64,000 nucleotides of DNA from JAHEJA01 sp965656445 (lineage in GTDB: Bacteria > Pseudomonadota > Alphaproteobacteria > Rhodobacterales > Rhodobacteraceae), in NCBI GenBank assembly GCA_965656445.1, contig CBFHKO010000006.1, positions 47,869 through 111,868 of the forward strand, written 5' to 3'. The notes below the pieces were generated by a model. The model had not been told where the DNA came from. It was given only the letters and a program-made list of their open reading frames with translations, and did not search any database. This document shows positions 34,336 to 43,746 of this stretch, piece by piece. The translations under genes were made by a program, and so were the position numbers. Positions within the stretch are counted from its first letter, which is position 1; each line of letters begins with the position of its first letter.

Positions 34336-35469
34336 ATGTCTCATCCTATGAATTCACTTGGCTTTGCAAAGCCCCCAGCCGACACGCGCGTTGTTGTTGC
34401 CATGTCTGGTGGCGTGGACAGCTCTGTTGTTGCGGCCCAGCTCAAGGAAGAAGGCTATGATGTGGTTGGTGTGACGCTGCAGCTTTATGATCATGGGGCG
34501 GCTTTGGCGAAAAAAGGGGCCTGTTGCGCAGGTGTTGATATTCATGATGCGCGTCGCGTGGCCGAAGATATGGGATTCCCACATTATGTGTTGGATTACG
34601 AAAACATCTTTCAAGAGGCCGTAATCGACGAATTCGCAGATAGCTATCTGGCGGGTGCGACACCAGTTCCCTGTATTCGGTGTAATGAACGGGTAAAGTT
34701 TAAAGATTTGCTACAAACGGCCAAAGACTTGGACGCGGATTGCATGGCGACAGGGCATTACATCCAACGAAAACTTGGACCCAATGGATCTGAGCTGCAT
34801 TGCGCCACAGATGCCAATCGCGATCAAAGCTATTTTCTGTTTTCAACCACTCAGGACCAGCTAGATTATTTGCGCTTTCCTCTTGGGCATTTGCCGTCCA
34901 AGGATGCGACCCGCGAATTGGCGTCTAAATACGGTTTGGTCGTTGCGGATAAACCCGACAGCCAAGATATTTGCTTTGTGCCTAACGGCGATTACGCCTC
35001 GGTGATTGAAAAGCTCCGTCCAGGGGCCGCTGAACCGGGGGATATTGTGCATGCGGATGGGCGCGTTTTGGCCCAACATAATGGCGTTATTCATTACACC
35101 ATCGGGCAAAGGCGCGGTCTAGGAATTGGCGGATTGAGTGAGCCGCTTTATGTGGTTTCTCTTGATGTGGATAAGAAGCACGTGATTGTTGGTCCCAAAG
35201 AACTGTTATCGACGCGTATCGTGCCTGTTGCAGAGATCAACTGGCTTGGGGATGAACCACTTATGTCCAAAGAGGCATGGAACATTTCGGTCAAAGTCCG
35301 ATCTACCCGCCCCCCACGCGAGGCGATTTTGCGCCCTCTTTCCAAGCGTCATGCAGAGATCGAATTGCTAAACCCAGAAGAAGGCGTGTCACCTGGTCAG
35401 GCCTGTGTGTTCTATGAAACCGAAGGCAGCCGCATTTTTGGCGGCGGTTGGATCACCAAGCGCGCTTAA
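34336..35469 (+). CDS. mnmA: tRNA-specific 2-thiouridylase MnmA (377 aa)
   Basis: An ATP-pyrophosphatase that thiolates U34 of tRNA-Lys, -Glu and -Gln. PP-loop AMSGGVDSSVVA, the catalytic cysteines in PVPCIRCNERVK and SQDICFVP, and GHYIQRK are conserved. The ATG at 34336 with AAGGAACC before it is preferred over an upstream in-frame TTG at 34309. The 3' end overlaps the convergent ketoacyl synthase by 4 bp. Confidence 0.97.
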   Translation: MSHPMNSLGFAKPPADTRVVVAMSGGVDSSVVAAQLKEEGYDVVGVTLQLYDHGAALAKKGACCAGVDIHDARRVAEDMGFPHYVLDYENIFQEAVIDEFADSYLAGATPVPCIRCNERVKFKDLLQTAKDLDADCMATGHYIQRKLGPNGSELHCATDANRDQSYFLFSTTQDQLDYLRFPLGHLPSKDATRELASKYGLVVADKPDSQDICFVPNGDYASVIEKLRPGAAEPGDIVHADGRVLAQHNGVIHYTIGQRRGLGIGGLSEPLYVVSLDVDKKHVIVGPKELLSTRIVPVAEINWLGDEPLMSKEAWNISVKVRSTRPPREAILRPLSKRHAEIELLNPEEGVSPGQACVFYETEGSRIFGGGWITKRA

Positions 35470-36674
35470 ACGCGGCGAAGCGCGAGAACGGCATTCAAAC
35501 CACCAAAGGCAAAGGCGTTGCTGAGAGCGACGTCAACTTTGGCATCGCGCGCTTCATTTGGCACAACGTCCAAGGCACATTCAGGATCGGGCTCTTGATA
35601 GCCAATCGTTGGGGCAATAATCCCGTCACGCAGCGCCATAATACAGGCCAGCAATTCAACAGCCCCCGTGCCACCAATCAAATGCCCGTGCATGGATTTT
35701 GTTGAGCTCATCATCAATTTATCCGCATGCGGGCCAAAGACATCAGCCACAGCCGCGCATTCGGTTTTATCATTCGCCGCCGTCCCTGTGCCATGCGCAT
35801 TGATATAGCCCACATCCTCGGGGTTAAGCTTGGCATCCTGCAACGCGCCTGCGATTGCGCGCCCTGCCCCTTGTTTTGACGGCATCACAATATCAGAGGC
35901 ATCCGATGACATGGCAAAGCCTGAAATTTCGGCCAAGATATCAGCGCCGCGCGCTTTCGCATGCTCATAATCCTCGAACACGAAAATACCCGCCCCTTCG
36001 CCTTGGACCATACCATTGCGATTGGCAGAAAACGGGCGGCAAGCATCACGGCTCATTACACGGAGGCCTTCCCACGCTTTGATGCCTCCAAAGCAGAGCA
36101 TCGATTCAGAGCCACCTGCAACCATGACATCAGACATACCTGTGCGCACCATCTGAAAGGCTTGTGCCATTGCATGATTTGAGCTTGCACAAGCGGTCGA
36201 AACGGTAAAGCTTGGCCCCTTGAGGTTATACTCCATCGAAATATGGCTAGTCGCGGCATTGTTCATGAGTTTGGGGACGACAAAAGGATGAACCCTGTTT
36301 TTGCCCTCTTCATAAACGGCGCGATAGTTGTCATCCCATGTGCTAACACCGCCGCCAGCGGTTCCAAGAACAACACCTGAGCGCGCAGCCAATTCGCCAC
36401 TAAACACAAGCCCAGATTGCTCAATCGCTTCTTTTGCAGCGATCAAGGTGAATTGCGTGAACCGATCATAAAGCGAAAGCTGTTGGCGATTAAATGTCGT
36501 CTCAGGTTGAAAATCTTTGACCTGACCTCCAATGGAAATGGCCAATCTCTCAACATCACGAAACTCTAAAGGGCCAATCCCACAACGTCCCTCTTGCATG
36601 GCTTTGAGGGTATCGGGAACAGAGGTGCCAAGCGCATTAATCGTGCCCGCACCGGTTATGACAACCCGTCTCAC
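35466..36674 (-). CDS. Beta-ketoacyl-ACP synthase (FabF-like, 402 aa)
   Basis: A condensing enzyme with Cys–His–His: TACASSNHA (Cys), NAHGTGTAANDKTE (His) and STKSMHGHLIGGTGAVE (His). It lacks the usual surrounding fab genes and sits with a dedicated ACP and an LpxD paralogue, its start overlapping the ACP stop by 4 bp. It probably extends a special acyl chain for lipid A or another envelope lipid; that is inferred from position. It is not the housekeeping FabF by context. Confidence 0.9.
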   Translation of the reverse strand: MRRVVITGAGTINALGTSVPDTLKAMQEGRCGIGPLEFRDVERLAISIGGQVKDFQPETTFNRQQLSLYDRFTQFTLIAAKEAIEQSGLVFSGELAARSGVVLGTAGGGVSTWDDNYRAVYEEGKNRVHPFVVPKLMNNAATSHISMEYNLKGPSFTVSTACASSNHAMAQAFQMVRTGMSDVMVAGGSESMLCFGGIKAWEGLRVMSRDACRPFSANRNGMVQGEGAGIFVFEDYEHAKARGADILAEISGFAMSSDASDIVMPSKQGAGRAIAGALQDAKLNPEDVGYINAHGTGTAANDKTECAAVADVFGPHADKLMMSSTKSMHGHLIGGTGAVELLACIMALRDGIIAPTIGYQEPDPECALDVVPNEARDAKVDVALSNAFAFGGLNAVLALRRV

Positions 36675-36928
36675 GCTTGATCCGCCACCAAAGTTTCAAT
36701 GCCTTTGATGATGGTGGCCACGGAGGAGATGTCAAAATCGCTTTCGGAGGGGTCATTGGCGTTGAAGGGCACTTGGATATCGAAGGCCTCCTCAATCGCG
36801 AAAATGCTTTCGACAAGACCAAGGCTGTCAATGCCGAGGCTTTCAAGCGTGCTGTCCATCGTCACATCGGATGGTTCCAACACCGCTTGTTCAGCGATAA
36901 TTTCGATAACCTTATCTTTAACGCTCAT
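36671..36928 (-). CDS. Acyl carrier protein (85 aa)
   Basis: A phosphopantetheine-binding carrier with the serine in GIDSLGLVES. The helix that follows, FAIEEAFDIQVPF, and the insert before the last helix resemble the AcpXL group used for very long or special acyl chains more than the housekeeping AcpP; that assignment is tentative. It is co-transcribed with the condensing enzyme downstream and probably with lpxD upstream (34-bp gap). Confidence 0.9.
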   Translation of the reverse strand: MSVKDKVIEIIAEQAVLEPSDVTMDSTLESLGIDSLGLVESIFAIEEAFDIQVPFNANDPSESDFDISSVATIIKGIETLVADQA

Positions 36929-36962
36929 GGTGATATCCCCTCACATGTATTTACTAATGCAT

Positions 36963-38054
36963 TTACTGCGACTTATCAGAGTTTGAAACAGCTTTTTTCA
37001 AATCTGCTACATCACGTAGCATTTTTGGCAGCCGTCGCAGAGATTTATAAAGGTCAATATGCCTATCCATTTTCATTGCAGGATAGCCCAACATGACACG
37101 GCCACTCGGCACGTTGCTGAGAACTTTGGTCGCCCCACCTGTGATCACATTATCGCCAATGAATACATTATCACTGACCCCTGTTTGACCACCTAGAACC
37201 ACATTGCGGCCAATGCGCGTCGATCCTGCAATGCCGACTTGGGCGCAGATGAGGCAATCATCGCCAATGACGACGTTATGTCCGATCTGTGTAAGGTTAT
37301 CGACCTTGACCCCATTGCCAATCTGAGTTGCGCGCACAGTTCCGCGATCGATACAGGTGTTTGCACCTATTTCCACGTCATCACCAACTGTAATACCACC
37401 AAGCGAATGGATCCGCGCCCAAGATTGTTGCGTGACCTCTCCTTGATCCCCCAAGGTATCGCGAACCGTTTCAACAGCGGACACTTCAGGCGTCACAAAG
37501 GAAAACCCATCCCCACCCACAACCGCAGCGGGCTGAGCAATAAAGCGATCCCCGATGCGAACATCCGCCCCGATTTTCACACCCTCACGCAATAGGCTAT
37601 CGCGCCCAATATGACTATCCGCGCCGATACTACAGTGCTGAGCAATAACCGTGTTGTCTCCAATAACGACGCCTTGGGCGATATAGCTGAAAGCGCCAAT
37701 TGACACATTGGCCCCAAGCGTTGCGCGATCATCGACAAAAGCTGTTGGATGAATACCCACTGGTAACCGCTGACCACGGTCCAACATCGCCGAGACCCCT
37801 GCCATTCCATAGCGCGGACGCGGTGCAATGATTGCAGCATCAAGCCCATAGGCCTGCCAATCCGCATCTGGATATAAAAACGCCACGCGCGCTTGGCCCT
37901 GCGTCAGCTGTTTTGCATAGTCAGGCTTCATCGCAAGGGCGATGTCATGCGGCGTTGCGTCCAAAGGCTCAGCGACGCCCGAAATTATCAAACTCGAGTC
38001 GCCAAAAACTTGGGCGCCAATTTCATCGGCGATTTGCTGAACAGTGTAGGTCAT
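36963..38054 (-). CDS. lpxD: UDP-3-O-(3-hydroxyacyl)glucosamine N-acyltransferase LpxD (363 aa)
   Basis: A left-handed beta-helix acyltransferase of lipid A synthesis. The N-terminal uridine-binding domain is followed by many hexapeptide repeats (VSIGAFSYIAQGVVIGDNTVI…), with the catalytic His in QIGHNVVIGD. The ATG at 38054 with GGAA before it is preferred to 38081, which would overlap the L,D-transpeptidase. It is apart from the usual bamA–lpxD–fabZ–lpxA cluster, so it may be a second copy, working with the dedicated ACP. Confidence 0.92.
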   Translation of the reverse strand: MTYTVQQIADEIGAQVFGDSSLIISGVAEPLDATPHDIALAMKPDYAKQLTQGQARVAFLYPDADWQAYGLDAAIIAPRPRYGMAGVSAMLDRGQRLPVGIHPTAFVDDRATLGANVSIGAFSYIAQGVVIGDNTVIAQHCSIGADSHIGRDSLLREGVKIGADVRIGDRFIAQPAAVVGGDGFSFVTPEVSAVETVRDTLGDQGEVTQQSWARIHSLGGITVGDDVEIGANTCIDRGTVRATQIGNGVKVDNLTQIGHNVVIGDDCLICAQVGIAGSTRIGRNVVLGGQTGVSDNVFIGDNVITGGATKVLSNVPSGRVMLGYPAMKMDRHIDLYKSLRRLPKMLRDVADLKKAVSNSDKSQ

Positions 38055-38081
38055 AGTCGTTTCCAATCTCTGGAAACTCAA

Positions 38082-39704
38082 TTACCCTTGAACACCGCCG
38101 ATGACTACCCCTGCTTTTTGAAGTGCCGAGAAAATTCGTGCGTCCCGCCCGTAGATATCGCGACGGAACTCAACACCGCCGTCAACTTTGGTAATCGCAG
38201 TGCGATAAATCAAATGTACTGGAACCTGTTGTTTAAGATTGATGTATGTCTCTTTTTTGGAATCAAGAGCACTGTGGAAGACACCTTTTGGATTGGATGT
38301 CTGTTTTGACAACAGCTCATAGGCAAATTCGAAAGGTTGGTGAAGGCGAATACATCCATGACTGAAGGCGCGTATCTCACGATTGAACAAGCTCTTTGCT
38401 GGTGTGTCATGCAGGTAGATGTTGTATTTGTTCGGGAACATAAACTTGACCAAACCCAAAGCATTCTTGGTTGAGGGCGGTTGGCGCATGGCAAATGGGA
38501 ATGTTTTTTCCGTGTACTGAGAAAAATCGATATCTCCACGACCAACGATTTGGCCTTTGTTATTGAGAATATCCAAGAAACCAACCGCATTCGGGTTTTT
38601 CTTGAGCATTGGCAAATATTCATCAACGACGATAGAGCGTGGAACATTCCATGTTGGATTGATCACCATATGCTCCATAACATCTGAAAACTCTGGGCTA
38701 CGTTGCTTGTCTTTGTCAGAGCCGATCACCGCACGGGTTCTAAACGTCACACGACCGCGATCCACGATTTTGGCTGAGAAATCCGCAAGGTTCACCCAAA
38801 TATGACGCTGGCCTTTTGGTTTGTTGATCCAACGCTCACGCTCCATCGCAACGATGACAGAGGCCAATCGTTGCTCGACTGTTTTGTTCATTTCGCCAAG
38901 TGTTGCAGGCCCCGCAACCCCATCGGCGCTGAGACCATGATCGAGTTGAAACAATTGAACCGCTTTTTGAATATTGGCGTCATATGTTTGCGTATTGGTG
39001 CGCCCCAAGTATCCTTGCGCAATCAAACGATTGCGAAGGGCAACAACTGATTTCCCTTGTGATCCAGGGGACAATTTGGACGTTGAAATTTTTGGCCCCC
39101 AACCGCCTCTTGCATAAGCTTGAAGCAGGTCTTCTTTCACCTTGAGAAGGCGTTTATATTCATCTGAGCTTGGGATCAGTGCCTTAAAGAATCCAGACGG
39201 ATTACTTTTGACCAAGGCAGTGAGGTAACTTTGCCGCGCACGATAGGGAACTTTGCGTACGATGTCTTTGTCCACGCGTGATGGGATCAAGACACCCGTT
39301 TGCATGTCCGTCGCATAATCAAGGAAGGTGCGCGTCATGGCCCCCTCAATCGCGCCGCGGGCTTTGTCTGTGCGCGCCGCGCGCAACGCTGCTTTTAATT
39401 CAGCAGCGCGATAAGAGTCACGTGGGAGCGCATGAATAAGGGATTGATCGAGCGCTTTGAAAAACGCTGTGCGACGCGCATTGATGCCAAAGCCGTTTCC
39501 AGTCCAAATCGGTTTGAATTTATTGGCTTTATAAAAGGCAATCGCAACATCATCATTTTTAAGCTGTTCGATCAAAGCAACTTGAAATCCGACCGATTGA
39601 GCTTGGGCTTGCCCATGCGAAGACACCAAAATAAACAGACTAACAAAGCTGTAGACAAAAAGTTTTGAGAGTAATTTTAGTTTAAACTCGACAATAAATC
39701 GCAT
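38082..39704 (-). CDS. L,D-transpeptidase, YcbB/LdtD-like (540 aa)
   Basis: A signal peptide (about residues 1–35, ending AQA) leads a periplasmic enzyme with an N-terminal scaffold domain, a PG-binding domain (GSQGKSVVALRNRLIAQGYL) and a YkuD catalytic domain with the active-site motif FSHGCIRLHQPFEFA. It forms 3-3 cross-links in peptidoglycan or attaches proteins. The ATG at 39704 is used; a GTG codon directly before it is an alternative. It lies upstream of lpxD on the same strand with 27 bp between them. Confidence 0.92.
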   Translation of the reverse strand: MRFIVEFKLKLLSKLFVYSFVSLFILVSSHGQAQAQSVGFQVALIEQLKNDDVAIAFYKANKFKPIWTGNGFGINARRTAFFKALDQSLIHALPRDSYRAAELKAALRAARTDKARGAIEGAMTRTFLDYATDMQTGVLIPSRVDKDIVRKVPYRARQSYLTALVKSNPSGFFKALIPSSDEYKRLLKVKEDLLQAYARGGWGPKISTSKLSPGSQGKSVVALRNRLIAQGYLGRTNTQTYDANIQKAVQLFQLDHGLSADGVAGPATLGEMNKTVEQRLASVIVAMERERWINKPKGQRHIWVNLADFSAKIVDRGRVTFRTRAVIGSDKDKQRSPEFSDVMEHMVINPTWNVPRSIVVDEYLPMLKKNPNAVGFLDILNNKGQIVGRGDIDFSQYTEKTFPFAMRQPPSTKNALGLVKFMFPNKYNIYLHDTPAKSLFNREIRAFSHGCIRLHQPFEFAYELLSKQTSNPKGVFHSALDSKKETYINLKQQVPVHLIYRTAITKVDGGVEFRRDIYGRDARIFSALQKAGVVIGGVQG

Positions 39705-39995
39705 CACGTGATCTCGTCCTGACTATTAAATCTTTATGCCTTCTAAATTTAACCCATTTTCTTGTCCAATAACATCGGCGTTATATCCGCTGCATTCTCT
39801 TCATGTGCGACTTCTTTGCCCCAAAGTTGCCATTTTTCTGTGAATATTAAAATTTGAGGCAACATTCTGCCGAAAACCATTGAAATTTGCGACTGTCAAA
39901 AAAATTGACTTGGTTGACGATTCGATTTGTGGCATAGGAGTTGCACCGAGGGGAAAAGGTAAATTGTGCGCACTGCTGCCGAGCGCACGTAATGA

Positions 39996-40571
39996 ATGGG
40001 ACGAATGGACTTGGGACGAACAAACTTCACACGGCGTGCATTGCTTGGAGCTTTTGCTGCAACTGCTGTTACCGCCGCCCCTACTTTTTCCAGCGCAGCC
40101 GGATTTTTGCGTGGCTCAGGTGACATTCGTCGCCTAAAGCTGTATTCGCGACGTTCAGGCGAAACCTTAGATACGATCTACTGGATCGAAGGTGAATACA
40201 TCAAAGAAGCCCTTGCTGAGATCAATTATCTGATGCGCGACTGGCGTCAAAATGCAATCAAACCGATTGATATTCGCACGATTGACCTCATGGCTGCGGC
40301 ACATAATTTGATGGACACGACAGAAGCCTATCAGCTTCTCTCTGGCTATCGCAGCCCGAAAACAAATAACATGTTGCGCAATAGCTCACGCGGTGTTGCC
40401 AAAAAATCGTACCACCTCAAAGCACAGGCCGCTGATCTTCGTCTCGGATCGCGTTCTGTGACACAGATGGCGCGTGCGGCGGCAAGCTGTAAGGCAGGCG
40501 GTGTTGGTCGTTATGGCGGATCAAACTTTGTGCATATGGATTGCGGTCCTGTGCGGACTTGGCGCGGTTAA
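39996..40571 (+). CDS. DUF882/YcbK-like peptidase M15 family protein with Tat signal (191 aa)
   Basis: The N-terminus carries a Tat signal (RRALLGAFAATAV). The DUF882 core has GYRSPKTN, the zinc-ligand segment SYHLKAQAADLRL and FVHMDCGPVRTW at the end. Members are predicted murein carboxypeptidases (MepK/YcbK type). The start is uncertain; ATG at 39996 or 40005, neither with a clear ribosome site. It diverges from the L,D-transpeptidase, so both may be wall-remodelling enzymes. Confidence 0.85.
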   Translation: MGRMDLGRTNFTRRALLGAFAATAVTAAPTFSSAAGFLRGSGDIRRLKLYSRRSGETLDTIYWIEGEYIKEALAEINYLMRDWRQNAIKPIDIRTIDLMAAAHNLMDTTEAYQLLSGYRSPKTNNMLRNSSRGVAKKSYHLKAQAADLRLGSRSVTQMARAAASCKAGGVGRYGGSNFVHMDCGPVRTWRG

Positions 40572-40585
40572 CACCTGAATTGGTG

Positions 40586-41515
40586 TTAACCTATTAACCC
40601 ACCCCCGCGTTCATCCACGTCCCGATAATGCTGATGTAACCGCTGCAAAGCTATCCGAAGCACGATTTTCCCTGATCTTGCAGACCATCCCATCGTTTTT
40701 TCGGATTTTTCCAGTCCCTCTTTGAGGCAACAGCACCGGATCGCAATTTCACTCAGTCCCGCCCCCAAAACGGCAAAGGCATCAACTGCACTAGAGCGCG
40801 CCATTGCGCCGGCATCTTTGCGAGTGAGTGATGGAATATCGCCAGATATAACATCCTGAATATCAAACTCGGTCAGCCCACCTATTTCAAAATCTTCACA
40901 TAACCGCGCGGCGGATTTCACAAGATCAGCGGACAAAAACGGCCGACCAGTGACATCCCGCCGGCGCGCAAGCATTTCTATCGGAGCCTCTGTTTGAGAC
41001 GAAGGTAGATCATTTGAGGACGCCTTTGGCGGCTTGGCATCGCGTAGACGATATTTTGTGACCTTCCCAGAGGCTTCCACACAAAGAACGCCCCTCAGAG
41101 CGAGCGCCATAACCTCTTCTCGATTTACAACCATAAGGGGATTTTTAAGAGCCTTATCCGTATCTGCAACGATCAAAGACTTCGTCATATTTTCGGAACA
41201 TACCACAATTGCATTATGGGATTTGAGGCATTGCAATATTGCACAGTCTTTACTGTCTTGCGCCTCTCGATCAATAATGAGCTGATGCGTATCGTGACGA
41301 TTTTTGATCTCAGAGATCATTTGAGTCACTTGAGGATTTTCACGTAACTGCCTGATACGACGCACTTGTCTTAGGACTGTAGACGGATTGCATCCCTGCA
41401 TCCGCGCCAAGGCACGAATAGGTTCACCGCGTTCGTGATTGATATAATTCACCGCCGCAGATCTCAGCCAATTCGGTTCAAGCTTGCGCGTGGTCGTTGA
41501 TTTCTGTGTCTGCAT
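40586..41515 (-). CDS. DUF6456 protein with N-terminal helix-turn-helix (309 aa)
   Basis: The N-terminal half has a helix-turn-helix-like segment GEPIRALARMQGCNPSTVLRQVRRI. The C-terminal part, from about residue 200, matches DUF6456 (FEIGGLTEFDIQDV, VLGAGLSEIAIRCCCLKEGLEKSEKTMGW). Function is not known; it could be a DNA-binding regulator specific to Rhodobacteraceae. The ATG at 41515 has GGGGGAG before it. Its neighbour on the other strand is DUF6477. Confidence 0.8.
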   Translation of the reverse strand: MQTQKSTTTRKLEPNWLRSAAVNYINHERGEPIRALARMQGCNPSTVLRQVRRIRQLRENPQVTQMISEIKNRHDTHQLIIDREAQDSKDCAILQCLKSHNAIVVCSENMTKSLIVADTDKALKNPLMVVNREEVMALALRGVLCVEASGKVTKYRLRDAKPPKASSNDLPSSQTEAPIEMLARRRDVTGRPFLSADLVKSAARLCEDFEIGGLTEFDIQDVISGDIPSLTRKDAGAMARSSAVDAFAVLGAGLSEIAIRCCCLKEGLEKSEKTMGWSARSGKIVLRIALQRLHQHYRDVDERGGGLIG

Positions 41516-41706
41516 TGTGCTCCCCCGGGTCTTCAAATCAAAATACATCTTAAAGTTGTATAAATTACCGATTTGTTAAGATTGATTACTGAAACCCAAA
41601 TTGTTTCCCAAATCTTGACAATCTCATCGCGCAACGCGCGGAGCCACAACGATCCCGCAACAATTTCGCCCTCTTTTGGACAAATACCCAAAACAGGAGA
41701 CCGAAA

Positions 41707-41997
41707 ATGACTTGGATTGTTGATGAATTAGAAACGATTAAACGACCAAAGCTCTTGATGCGTACCGCCCGCTTGGGCGCAGAATTTTATCGACGCTCGT
41801 TTCACTTATCCCGAATTCTGGGATATTCTGCTCCAGATGATTTTAATCATATCCTCACAGAGCTCATCGAATTGGAGGCCGCAACAAATGAAAAAAGACG
41901 CACCACTGATGCGTCCTATTCGGTTCAATTTCATATTGACGTTCTCATTGCCCTAATTTGCGAGGCGCGTGCATATCGCGCCTCACTTACATCCTAG
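41707..41997 (+). CDS. DUF6477 family protein (96 aa)
   Basis: A small, mostly helical protein (LETIKRPKLLMRTARLGAEFYRR, VQFHIDVLIALICEARAY) matching the DUF6477 family of Rhodobacterales. No catalytic motif is visible. It is divergent from the DUF6456 gene, a pairing I associate with this family; function unknown. It ends one base before the convergent MttB-family stop. Confidence 0.82.
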   Translation: MTWIVDELETIKRPKLLMRTARLGAEFYRRSFHLSRILGYSAPDDFNHILTELIELEAATNEKRRTTDASYSVQFHIDVLIALICEARAYRASLTS

Positions 41998-41998
41998 G

Positions 41999-43546
41999 TC
42001 AAATAAACGAATCTGGCATAGATGCTTTTTTGTTGGTGACATAGGCATTTAGCGCCTCTTCGATCGCGGGATCGATTGCGGGCTTTTGATAGTCACCCAA
42101 CATCTTTTTCACACGCGCCGAGGCTAATGTCATTGTATCACGTGCACCCTCTTCGTGCCATGTTTCAAAGGGTTTGTAATCCAATAGATCACTGCGCCAG
42201 AACGCATCCTTAAAGTTTGATTGCGTATGTGCGCAGCCAAGATAATGCCCACCTGGGCCCACTTCGCGAATAGCATCCATCGCTTGGGCGTTTTCGTCCA
42301 CTTGGACACCGCGCGCCATTTGGTGAAGAATACCAAGCTGGTCCGCATCCATGACAAATTTCTCATAAGAGGACACCAATCCCCCCTCGAGCCAACCACA
42401 AGCGTGCAACATAAAGTTCACCCCACCTAGTAGGGCCGCATTCAGCGTGTTTGCTGTTTCATAGGCCGCTTGTGCATCGGGTAATTTCGATCCACACAAC
42501 CCACCGCCTGAGCGGAAGGGTAAATTCATGCGACGCGCCAATTGCCCCGCACCCGTTAGAATCTGTGTGGCTTCAGGTGTTCCAAATGTCGGCGCCCCTG
42601 AGTTCATATCAATCGATGTCACAAAGGCACCAAAGATGACTGGCGCGCCTTTGCGAACCAATTGGGAATAGGCGATCCCTGCCATCACTTCGGCCAACAC
42701 TTGGGTCAATGTCCCCGCAACGGATACAGGTGCCATGGCCCCGCCCACGATAAAGGGCGACACGATGCAAGCCTGATTATTTTTGGCAAAAACTTCCAAG
42801 GCCCCCATCATGACATCATCAAAGGTCATTGGAGAGTTCACATTGGTCAAAGACGTCATCACAGTGTTTTGCTGGATAAACTCATCACCAAAGAGGATTT
42901 TGCACATATCAACGCTGTCTTGGGCGCGACTTGGTTCTGTAACAGAGCCCATGAATGGTTTATCCGTCAAAGTCATATGCGCCAACATCATGTCCAAGTG
43001 ACGCTTGTTCACAGGAACATCCGTTGGCTCACAAACTGTCCCGCCAGAATGGTGCAACCATTTGGACATATATCCCAATTTCACAAAATTCTGGAAATCT
43101 TCCATGGTGGCGTAGCGACGCCCACCATCCACATCACGCACAAAGGGTGGACCGTAAACTGGGGCCAAGACCAAGTTTTTGCCCCCCATGACAACATTAC
43201 GCTCTGGATTACGGGCATGTTGCGTGAAACTGCTCGGCGCTGTTGAACAAAGCTGACGCGCCAATCCACGCGGAATGCGCACGCGTTCGCCATCCACATC
43301 CGCCCCTGCCTCGCGCCAAAGCTCAAGCGCGGCTGGGTTATTCACAAAATTCACACCGACTTCTTCGAGGATCGTGTCCGCGTTCGCCTCGATAATTTCT
43401 AACGCTTCTTCGGTCAGAATTTCGAAATTCGGGATATTGCGCTCAATATATTTGGCTGTGTCAAAGCTAACGGTGTTACGCTCTGCACGACGGGCTGCGC
43501 CGCCTCCGCCACGGGCTCGTCTGGAACGTGTTGCTGTCTCGGTCAT
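41999..43546 (-). CDS. MttB-superfamily trimethylamine methyltransferase-like protein (515 aa)
   Basis: A member of the trimethylamine methyltransferase (MttB) family without a pyrrolysine (no in-frame amber), like glycine betaine:corrinoid methyltransferases. Conserved parts include GGGLCGSKLPDAQAAYET, VNFMLHACGWLEGGLVSSYEKF, and GPGGHYLGCAHTQSNFKDAFW. The N-terminus is an Arg/Gly-rich stretch, RSRRARGGGGAARRAERN. It could demethylate glycine betaine or another quaternary amine and pass the methyl to a corrinoid protein (none seen here). It may feed the C1 operon at 10.3–12.6 kb. Confidence 0.88.
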   Translation of the reverse strand: MTETATRSRRARGGGGAARRAERNTVSFDTAKYIERNIPNFEILTEEALEIIEANADTILEEVGVNFVNNPAALELWREAGADVDGERVRIPRGLARQLCSTAPSSFTQHARNPERNVVMGGKNLVLAPVYGPPFVRDVDGGRRYATMEDFQNFVKLGYMSKWLHHSGGTVCEPTDVPVNKRHLDMMLAHMTLTDKPFMGSVTEPSRAQDSVDMCKILFGDEFIQQNTVMTSLTNVNSPMTFDDVMMGALEVFAKNNQACIVSPFIVGGAMAPVSVAGTLTQVLAEVMAGIAYSQLVRKGAPVIFGAFVTSIDMNSGAPTFGTPEATQILTGAGQLARRMNLPFRSGGGLCGSKLPDAQAAYETANTLNAALLGGVNFMLHACGWLEGGLVSSYEKFVMDADQLGILHQMARGVQVDENAQAMDAIREVGPGGHYLGCAHTQSNFKDAFWRSDLLDYKPFETWHEEGARDTMTLASARVKKMLGDYQKPAIDPAIEEALNAYVTNKKASMPDSFI

Positions 43547-43573
43547 GCGCTACCCTTTCGTAAAAGCGTTTAG

Positions 43574-43597
43574 GCTAAGTGTTGAACAGCACTTAGC
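43574..43597. promoter_or_regulatory. Palindrome in the gap between the MttB-family gene and guaA
   Basis: GCTAAGTG, loop of eight, CACTTAGC. The 8-bp stem sits in the roughly 200-bp divergent control region and may be an operator or leader structure. Nothing else stands out in this gap. Confidence 0.4.
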
Positions 43598-43746
43598 GGA
43601 TAGGTCTAAAGTGTCACGGGAAATTAACGGCCATTTACGCAGGAAAGCGACATGTCGTTTTTTTTTGCCCAATTTGGATGAAAAAACACATGCACCAAGA
43701 GCCAAGGGACTTGCAACACTTCCGTCTGACATATACGAGGCAGAGC

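Noticed and set aside
42662..43246. Open frame antisense to the MttB-family gene
   Set aside because: Composition is that of a reverse shadow (His/Gln rich) and no domain is seen.
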